From a virus, in the IMG/VR virus record IMGVR_UViG_3300027861_000016, positions 31,931-95,930 of that record: a DNA stretch of 64,000 nucleotides. One strand, written 5' to 3'. The position numbers were made by a program, and so were the translations under genes. This document shows, one piece after another, positions 58,250 to 64,000 of this stretch; position 1 is the first letter of the stretch, and each line of letters starts with the position of its first letter. The notes beneath the pieces were generated by a model. It was not told the DNA's origin, searched no databases, and saw only the letters and a list, made by a program, of their open reading frames with translations.

Positions 58250-60445
58250 TTAATCTATTTTTATAGAGCTTACTAATTTTAATTGTGATAATGCACCTAC
58301 TACTACTTTTTTTACATTTATTATATAAGTAGCAGCAACTTCTATACTTACAGTGTCAGCACCTATTATAACATCAATAGCAGAACTATCTGTGTTTTTA
58401 ACATAGAAGGATGTTTCTATGTTTGCAGGTAATAAAATAAAACCATATAAAGCTGATGCTCCTGCTTCTATATAAGGGATTGTATGTTTTAGATATAAAG
58501 AGTAATCTAATACTATTGCTCCTGCTGATGTTACTATAATATCTGTAAGAATATCACCAGCAATTAACGTAGTTCCATCATATATATTATTTGCAGTATA
58601 ATCTTCTATATATGCTTTATTTACTGCTAATGTCTCGAAAGCAAGTATATTACAGTTGTCACCCATACTCAACTCTGATATAGCAACATTACTTGTGATT
58701 GTTGTATTATTATTACCTATTTTACTATTGCTAATAAGGGAAGTGAAAGTAAAAGAACTATTACCTTGTCCTATGATTAAATCTGTTACATTTCCAGAAG
58801 TAGGTATAATTGATATATTATCATTATAGTTACCTAATTTTATGTTTGTAAAATCAGCATCCTGTAGAGTAATATAACTATTACCAACATTCATTTGCAT
58901 AGCTACTACATTAGCATTACTTATAGTGATATTAGTACAACCATTATCTATTAGCACATCATCTATTGTTGTAGTAGATATATCTTCACCTATCGTTATA
59001 AGATTACAGTTATTACCTATAGTTAATCCTTCACAATTTGCTTTTATTGTAATATTAGTATTACGATCACCAATAGTATTTCCAGTACTTTGTATAATTA
59101 CTAAGTCCAAGTTACTACAATTCTCACCAATAGTGGACTCTTGTAGACCTTCTATATTGGAAATACTTAACCTACTTCCTATGTTACATAAATCCACATT
59201 ATCTAGGTAAGAAGATCTACATCCATTTTCTAAAGTGGTATAGTCTATACTTGTTAAACTTAGTTCATATCCATTTTTAATAGTACTTGATGATACATTA
59301 CCAGCTAATGTATAATTGGAAGATATGTTTGAAGTATTTATTATTCTAAAATAACCACTACTATCTTTAATATTGGTGTTATTTACATCCATATAGATTC
59401 CTAAAATATCTTGGAAACTAGATTTATCAGAATCTAATATATAACTATTAGAGCAACCAGCACTAAAATTTAGGTTTGTACTATTATCCACATGTACACC
59501 TGAAAAAGCACCATCTTGAAATTCTATATTAAGACAGTTCGTAAATGTGATGTTTGGATATGTTAGTGTTGATTCTTGATAAACATTTTCCCTATTGTTT
59601 ATTATAATATCTTGACAAGTAGAATCAAAAGTAAGCCTATCTATAACTGTATTACTTCTAATAATATTACTATTAAGACCATTTACAGAGAATGTAGCTT
59701 TAGGGAGCCACTCATCTAATTCCTTATCATCAAATATTAGATAGTTTATATCTGCAAGAGATTCTATTCCTGTAACATCTTTTAATACTATATTTAGTAT
59801 AGTCCCGTTATTATAAGTAAAAGTATCTCCTTTTAATAAATTGATATTACCTGCTGTAAGATCTAAATCAGTTATATCTTTAGTTCTAGAAGCTGCTACA
59901 TCCATTAAACCTCTTCTATAATAAACTCCTCTAAAATCATAATAGGTCTCTAGATTGTTTTCATGATCTTTTCTATAAATTACTTCGCCTGTTCTTGCAA
60001 TTAATTGTGTATCTGTATCAACATAATTAGCAGTAAAATCAAATACGATCATATCATAAATATGGTTATATGATTTAACAACTGCATGTAATTCATGATC
60101 ACTTATAGCTATAGCTTCAAATTGTTCTATCTTCACTACATAATCATTAGAAGCAGTGTTTAAGATAGCTGGATCTGCTGTGGGTATGTAATGTTTACAT
60201 TGGTAATCAAATACATATTTTTGACCAATAACTAAACTATTAGTATCAGCTAAGTTTATTAAATCACCATAAACAATACTAATAGGAGCACTTCCACCTA
60301 ATTGAGGCCAAAGTGTTTCTATAATATCATTCATTGCTGTCTGTTCAGCATCAGCGGAAATCTCATTATTGGTGTTTGTATATACTAAAGCTTCTACAGC
60401 ATCTAGTAAGGCCGGTTTAGTTCCGTAATCAGTTCCTTGACTCAT
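58250..60445 (-). CDS. Beta-helix tail fibre/spike protein
   Basis: 731 aa. After an N-terminal anchoring region (TKPALLDAVEALVYTN, residues 10-25) the residues about 230-640 are a long series of Asn/Ile/Thr-rich turns (e.g. TIGNNCNLITIGED, NTIGDRNTNITIKANC) like the coils of a parallel beta helix, as in spikes that bind or cut host polysaccharide. The C-terminus has an ITLQDADFTN-type turn, then a compact domain. No lyase or glycosidase residues can be picked out by eye. It begins 1 nt before the GT25 gene. Confidence 0.7.
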   Translation of the reverse strand: MSQGTDYGTKPALLDAVEALVYTNTNNEISADAEQTAMNDIIETLWPQLGGSAPISIVYGDLINLADTNSLVIGQKYVFDYQCKHYIPTADPAILNTASNDYVVKIEQFEAIAISDHELHAVVKSYNHIYDMIVFDFTANYVDTDTQLIARTGEVIYRKDHENNLETYYDFRGVYYRRGLMDVAASRTKDITDLDLTAGNINLLKGDTFTYNNGTILNIVLKDVTGIESLADINYLIFDDKELDEWLPKATFSVNGLNSNIIRSNTVIDRLTFDSTCQDIIINNRENVYQESTLTYPNITFTNCLNIEFQDGAFSGVHVDNSTNLNFSAGCSNSYILDSDKSSFQDILGIYMDVNNTNIKDSSGYFRIINTSNISSNYTLAGNVSSSTIKNGYELSLTSIDYTTLENGCRSSYLDNVDLCNIGSRLSISNIEGLQESTIGENCSNLDLVIIQSTGNTIGDRNTNITIKANCEGLTIGNNCNLITIGEDISTTTIDDVLIDNGCTNITISNANVVAMQMNVGNSYITLQDADFTNIKLGNYNDNISIIPTSGNVTDLIIGQGNSSFTFTSLISNSKIGNNNTTITSNVAISELSMGDNCNILAFETLAVNKAYIEDYTANNIYDGTTLIAGDILTDIIVTSAGAIVLDYSLYLKHTIPYIEAGASALYGFILLPANIETSFYVKNTDSSAIDVIIGADTVSIEVAATYIINVKKVVVGALSQLKLVSSIKID

Positions 60446-60448
60446 TTC

Positions 60449-61021
60449 TTATACGTTAAAATTAGTTCTTTCTTCATTTATAAATTCATTTAAGGTAAAT
60501 TCTCCATAAGCTTCTGGTATAGTTGGTCCAGTATTACAGATAGTTCCTCCTACTAAAAAAGCAGTGCATTCATTTTCACCATCAGCTATCATAGTACCTA
60601 TACCACTACAACATTCCTCACATTCTGTAGTTTGGAAGTTAATACCAGCAATAGATAAAATATCATCAAAGTATTTTAAATAGTCCTGACCGTACTTTAT
60701 TCCTATACATGGAAGATTATCTTTTACACAGTCTATTTTAAAAGGTAAATTAGATACACAGTTAGATAGAGTACTTTCTCTTTGAATATATCTTCTTATA
60801 ATCTTTACATATTCTAATAAGAAATAGTACATATTTACAGCTTTGTAGTATTTCAAACTACATTCTGTATTACCTTTTAGATCTTCTTGATAGGCTTTAT
60901 GTAAGAGTAATTCAATATCTTTTTCAACTAAATCAAAAGCTAATCTATCAAGATCATCTTCTTCATTAGGTTCTACCTTATTTTTATAAGGATATTTTAA
61001 GTTGTTTATGAACATCCACAA
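60449..61021 (-). CDS. Cys-containing virion-region protein
   Basis: 190 aa, helical first half (ELLLHKAYQEDLKGNTECSLKYYKA) and a Cys-rich part (TECEECCSGIGTM). It overlaps the 293-aa gene by 16 nt. Cys pairs also occur there, so the two may form disulfides or bind metal together. Function unknown. Confidence 0.6.
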   Translation of the reverse strand: MWMFINNLKYPYKNKVEPNEEDDLDRLAFDLVEKDIELLLHKAYQEDLKGNTECSLKYYKAVNMYYFLLEYVKIIRRYIQRESTLSNCVSNLPFKIDCVKDNLPCIGIKYGQDYLKYFDDILSIAGINFQTTECEECCSGIGTMIADGENECTAFLVGGTICNTGPTIPEAYGEFTLNEFINEERTNFNV

Positions 61022-61887
61022 TCTGAATTAACTGTTAATTTACTTGTATCTCCACAACCACCATCTAGACAGTAGGTGCGATCACACATCTTAGCAATCT
61101 TAGCTAGTACTTGATCTATAGTAGCTAACTCATCCAATTTAGTATCTGTAAGAGCTGAGTATTTATTATTGAATCCATACTCTGATTGTAATTTCATGAA
61201 GTAAGTCTCCTTTAAAGCAAACATTCTTATTACTTTTACTTCAGCACTAGAGTCATATTCACAAGTACAATCTCTTGTATCTTGACATAATAAATCTTCT
61301 ATGAATGCTGTAAAACAAGCATCTAATTTACAGAAAGTATTTAGTACATATTCTGTGTGAGTCTCATTATAATCTACAGATACTATAAATAATCCTATTT
61401 CCTCAAATGTTATAGTAGCAGAAGTATTAGCTGCTAAAGCTGTACTTTCTACAATAGTGTCTCCTTGTACATTCTTAATACCATAAGTAGCATCTATTGT
61501 AGTAGATTTGTTACTCATTGAGAATGTATCACAAGCAATATAATCAAAAGTAATAAATTCTGAGGCTGGTATGATTACTTCATAAGTACTAGTTAATCCT
61601 GTTTCAACTTCTGTAATTACCACATCTACAGTGTAATCACCTTGTTTACTTAAAGTAACAGTATAACCTAAATTGTCTTGATCTGTTGTACTTGTAAAAC
61701 CTCTTGAATAAGGAGTTAGTTCTATATTATCTGGATCACTTCCTGAATACTCTATAGTATAACTATAAAGTGGATTTAATCCTGTTATTGTAGGCATTAC
61801 TTGTACATCACTATACAAAGCAAATTCATCTACTCCTCCTAATTGGTCTTGTGATGAATATATTGAAAACGTTGTATTTATAGCCAT
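61006..61887 (-). CDS. Ig-like structural protein with Cys-rich C-terminus
   Basis: 293 aa. The N-terminal 110 residues look like two Ig-like beta sandwiches (DEFALYSDVQVMPTITGL, GDYTVDVVITEVETG), followed by a helical part and a Cys-rich end (DGGCGDTSKLTVNSDCGCS). The layout suits an adhesion or fibre-tip protein. It overlaps the spanin-like gene by 10 nt. Confidence 0.6.
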   Translation of the reverse strand: MAINTTFSIYSSQDQLGGVDEFALYSDVQVMPTITGLNPLYSYTIEYSGSDPDNIELTPYSRGFTSTTDQDNLGYTVTLSKQGDYTVDVVITEVETGLTSTYEVIIPASEFITFDYIACDTFSMSNKSTTIDATYGIKNVQGDTIVESTALAANTSATITFEEIGLFIVSVDYNETHTEYVLNTFCKLDACFTAFIEDLLCQDTRDCTCEYDSSAEVKVIRMFALKETYFMKLQSEYGFNNKYSALTDTKLDELATIDQVLAKIAKMCDRTYCLDGGCGDTSKLTVNSDCGCS

Positions 61888-62267
61888 AATCCTATTAATG
61901 TTGTTATAGTTAAAATCATTATTATAGTTTTACCTATTTTAATAACTTTGGTTTGTTTTTTTATCTTATTATCTTTATGTTTTATTATCTCATCTCTATT
62001 ATCTATAGCATCTTTTAAGTTGATAGTGATCTCTTCATTAATACTATCCGATAGATTATAGTAATAGTTCTGACTCTTTAAATTTTTGATCTCGACTAGA
62101 GCTGTATCATACTTCTCAATATATTCTAATCTTTCAAGATTAGACCTAGCTAATATCTCCAAAGTATCTCTAGAGAAACAATATCTATAAGTGGTCTGTA
62201 CAGAAGAATATGAGCTTATTGAGAGAATCATTAGTAACAAAAATAACACCGTCTTTAGCTTCTTCAT
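61878..62267 (-). CDS. Spanin-type envelope protein (outer component candidate)
   Basis: 129 aa. A signal-like N-terminus (TVLFLLLMILSISSYSS) is followed by a charged coiled-coil region and a C-terminal membrane helix (TIIMILTITTLIGLWL). There is no lipobox, so it is not a classical o-spanin. It overlaps the 97-aa gene by 83 nt in another frame, as spanin genes often do. Probably acts in disrupting the outer membrane at lysis. Confidence 0.5.
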   Translation of the reverse strand: MKKLKTVLFLLLMILSISSYSSVQTTYRYCFSRDTLEILARSNLERLEYIEKYDTALVEIKNLKSQNYYYNLSDSINEEITINLKDAIDNRDEIIKHKDNKIKKQTKVIKIGKTIIMILTITTLIGLWL

Positions 62268-62478
62268 ATCTTTCAGTTATTATTATAGTATCTCTAATTT
62301 TATCTATAGCTTGTAAAGAATCTATTGTCTTATTTAAAGTATCTAATTCTTTATACTTCTCATTCAATACTTCTACTAAACTATCATTAGGTGTCACAGG
62401 TACATTTGTTCTTATTTTAATAAAAGTACATATAAGAACTACACTAATACTTAGACATATTACTATAAAGTATTTCAT
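62185..62478 (-). CDS. Spanin-type inner-membrane protein (Rz-like)
   Basis: 97 aa with one N-terminal membrane helix (FIVICLSISVVLICTFI) and a periplasmic coiled coil (VLNEKYKELDTLNKTIDSL), the layout of i-spanins. It lies right after the holin and partly over the 129-aa gene. Together they probably span the periplasm. Confidence 0.55.
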   Translation of the reverse strand: MKYFIVICLSISVVLICTFIKIRTNVPVTPNDSLVEVLNEKYKELDTLNKTIDSLQAIDKIRDTIIITERYEEAKDGVIFVTNDSLNKLIFFCTDHL

Positions 62479-62687
62479 CGTTTAGGTATAAGGTTATTAA
62501 ATAGATCTGTGAAGAATGAGTCTTTAGCCATAATGAATGCACAGCCAGCTCCAACTAATAAGATAGAAGCCCAAATACTCACAGGAGCTATAATACCAAA
62601 CATTCCTAAGAATATTTGTAATAAACCAGCAATAGATAGAATAGTTCCTATCATTGTAGTAATCCAATTTTTAAGTGCTTTTTTCAT
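62475..62687 (-). CDS. Holin-like membrane protein
   Basis: 70 aa; two membrane helices (TMIGTILSIAGLLQIFLGMF and VSIWASILLVGAGCAFIMA) and a basic C-terminus (NLIPKR). It starts 1 nt after the amidase gene, the usual endolysin-holin pair. It should form holes letting the amidase reach the wall. Confidence 0.7.
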   Translation of the reverse strand: MKKALKNWITTMIGTILSIAGLLQIFLGMFGIIAPVSIWASILLVGAGCAFIMAKDSFFTDLFNNLIPKR

Positions 62688-62688
62688 A

Positions 62689-63363
62689 TCAAATTAAGTT
62701 TAGTTCAACCTTCTCCTCTACTCTACGTTGAGCTGACCAAGTTAGTTTCGCAACTATATCTCTAAAATGAGGATCATTCATTTTCACAGCATCTTTTCTA
62801 TTAGTATAGAATCCTATCTCTGGTAATATCCAAGGACAATGTGTTCTTACTAATTCCCAAAAGTTCTTTTCTTTATCTAAATCTTTTATAGATATGTCCC
62901 AGAAATCCTTTCTAAAATTCATATCTAAGTTCTCATAGAAGCTTCCAAATATGTCTGCTATTTTATCAGACTTAGTTTGTCCTATAGATGTAAATATCTC
63001 TACACCATTAGCATAAGCTGTACTAGCTGCATTACCATGTAATGAAATACCTATAGGATAAAATCCCTTCTTCCTTAAATCAAAGATTATTTTATTAGCT
63101 CTATATGTCTTCTCTCTTACAGATATATCTTCATCTTCTGGATTTATGATTACGAAATTACTATTAGAGTATAAATTAATATCTACTACTCTAGCAATAA
63201 TATCTCTACCATAAACCCATTCTTTTATTTGGAAATCATTTGCTTTATTATCTTGGAAGACTGGCCCTCTTTTACCAGGAGTATCTTTACCATGACATAA
63301 TGAATACAACCAAACTGTTTTCCCAGGTCCTTCTAAATGTTCTTTTATCATCCTACTCATCAC
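62689..63363 (-). CDS. N-acetylmuramoyl-L-alanine amidase (endolysin)
   Basis: 224 aa, Amidase_3-type zinc enzyme. Ligands: H24 in SLCHGKDT, E48 in KEWVYG, H109 in SLHGNAAS; the catalytic E182 is in LPEIGFYTN. It cuts the bond between muramic acid and L-Ala in peptidoglycan. No signal peptide, so export needs the holin. It overlaps the coiled-coil membrane protein gene by 11 nt. Confidence 0.93.
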   Translation of the reverse strand: MMSRMIKEHLEGPGKTVWLYSLCHGKDTPGKRGPVFQDNKANDFQIKEWVYGRDIIARVVDINLYSNSNFVIINPEDEDISVREKTYRANKIIFDLRKKGFYPIGISLHGNAASTAYANGVEIFTSIGQTKSDKIADIFGSFYENLDMNFRKDFWDISIKDLDKEKNFWELVRTHCPWILPEIGFYTNRKDAVKMNDPHFRDIVAKLTWSAQRRVEEKVELNLI

Positions 63364-63688
63364 AAATTTGCATTGATTCTACAGTTGTTTTTAATACAGT
63401 AATACATTGAAAAACTTCCTTATTGAAGTCTCCTTGTTTTTCATCTTTCCTTCTTTGCATATCTAAAGCTTGTTTTTGAAAAGAAGCTTCATTCTCAATT
63501 CTAGTATTCATTGTTTCAAGTAAAGCATATAATGTAACTATGTCTATTTTCTTCTCCTGTTCTGTTTCCAAAGCCATTACTTTCTCAGTAACAATTGAAA
63601 TATGTATTATAGAAGATATAATTACTACTCCAAAAACACCTACAAACCATTTTAACCAATTGGTTAGATTATTCATTGTCTCTCCCAT
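63353..63688 (-). CDS. Holin-associated membrane protein with coiled coil
   Basis: 111 aa. One membrane helix (WFVGVFGVVIISSIIHISI) and a long charged coiled coil, like XhlA-type lysis helpers. It directly precedes the amidase gene. A second holin component is likely; not proved. Confidence 0.6.
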   Translation of the reverse strand: MGETMNNLTNWLKWFVGVFGVVIISSIIHISIVTEKVMALETEQEKKIDIVTLYALLETMNTRIENEASFQKQALDMQRRKDEKQGDFNKEVFQCITVLKTTVESMQICDE

Positions 63689-63690
63689 AA

Positions 63691-64000
63691 TTATATATTC
63701 TTTATAATTTGCGGAGTTATTGAAGTGTTATCTGAAATAAAGAAATAACTACAATAGTATACAAACTCTAAATCACATGTTTTAAACGCTCTAGTCGTAA
63801 GATCTACAGTATAAAAACCGCTTTTAATTTCTGCTTTTGTTTCATTCTCATTGATGAATTTATGAAGCTCTCTAAATGTTTTGTCGTAAACTTCAACATT
63901 CAAACTATCTGCTATTGATACTAATAAATCAATAGCTTCTTTTGCAGGAACAACATCTAATAACGATTTGTTAATGTCAAACCAAACATCACCGTTACAA
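63691..64000 (-). CDS. Hypothetical protein (5'-truncated by window edge)
   Basis: The frame is open from the stop at 63691 to the right edge (at least 102 codons) with no ATG inside it: it contains VPAKEAIDLLVSIADSLNVEVY. A TTG at 63903 is internal, not a start. The visible end is alpha/beta. It stands at the head of the lysis operon; its start lies outside the window. Confidence 0.6.
   Translation of the reverse strand, partial: CNGDVWFDINKSLLDVVPAKEAIDLLVSIADSLNVEVYDKTFRELHKFINENETKAEIKSGFYTVDLTTRAFKTCDLEFVYYCSYFFISDNTSITPQIIKNI

Noticed and set aside
63691-63903. Complete 70-aa gene starting at TTG 63903
   Set aside because: The same frame continues open to the right edge with protein-like sequence, so the gene is longer and its start lies outside.
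1-64000. CRISPR arrays, integrase, insertion sequences, diversity-generating retroelement
   Set aside because: No regularly spaced identical repeats, recombinase, transposase or reverse transcriptase motifs were seen in the window; only the decayed GIY-YIG gene and the intein look mobile.
1-64000. Stop-codon reassignment (TAG or TGA recoding), known in some crAss-like phages
   Set aside because: TAA, TAG and TGA each end well-defined genes with tight downstream starts, and no gene needs read-through.

Overview
The window is a 64 kb piece of an AT-rich tailed-phage genome. It is most consistent with a crAss-like phage (order Crassvirales) infecting a Bacteroidetes host. The gene content supports this: a crAss-type capsid block (TerL, portal, scaffold-like, HK97-fold major capsid protein, then tail-tube and nozzle-type proteins) reads in one direction, and a long replication and nucleotide-metabolism block reads in the other. 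The host assignment rests on promoters of the Bacteroidetes form (TTTG, 19-21 nt, TAnnTTTG), on the scarcity of Shine-Dalgarno sequences at most starts, and on hypothetical genes of Bacteroides-phage style. TAA, TAG and TGA all end real genes, so the standard bacterial code applies. Family names here come from motifs read by eye; no database was searched.

Layout. (1) 1-21549, minus strand: read from high to low coordinates, a run of small accessory genes (21.5-15.6 kb), then TerL, portal, a small protein, scaffold, MCP, and several head-tail or tail proteins, ending in a tail-nozzle-type gene that runs off the left edge. TerL carries an in-frame 151-residue mini-intein exactly in its Walker A motif. 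(2) 21.6-23.9 kb, plus strand: divergent switch region with a structured leader, tiny membrane proteins and a repeat-rich noncoding stretch that could be regulatory or an origin. (3) 23.9-32.4 kb, plus: accessory genes (an RlmN/Cfr-type radical SAM enzyme, a lipoprotein, a HAD-like protein without its nucleophile, small membrane proteins, modular hypothetical proteins), a large folded noncoding RNA region, and two tRNA-like elements. (4) 32.5-56.3 kb, plus: family B DNA polymerase, MoxR-type AAA+ with VWA partner, Prim-Pol, ATP-dependent DNA ligase, SF2 helicase, DnaB-like helicase, Sak4-like recombination ATPase, SSB-like protein, Toprim primase, nucleases, class II ribonucleotide reductase, ThyX-like protein and dUTPase. 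(5) 56.3-64 kb, minus: virion fibre or spike genes with a GT25-type glycosyltransferase between them, then a lysis cassette (holin-like proteins, zinc amidase, spanin-like pair), and a gene running off the right edge.

How it works together. The plus block builds a nearly self-contained replisome (polymerase, two primases, replicative helicase, SSB, ligase, exonuclease, recombinase) and feeds it dNTPs through NrdJ, ThyX and Dut. The two minus blocks are late: capsid assembly and packaging on the left, receptor-binding proteins and lysis on the right. Intrinsic terminators separate the units, and a bidirectional one sits at the convergent junction near 56.3 kb. The most unusual content is RNA- and splicing-level: the class 3 mini-intein in TerL, three folded noncoding RNA regions (about 9.5, 20.6 and 28.2 kb), tRNA-like genes with non-canonical cores, and early minus-strand genes whose promoter element lies only 4 nt from the ATG.
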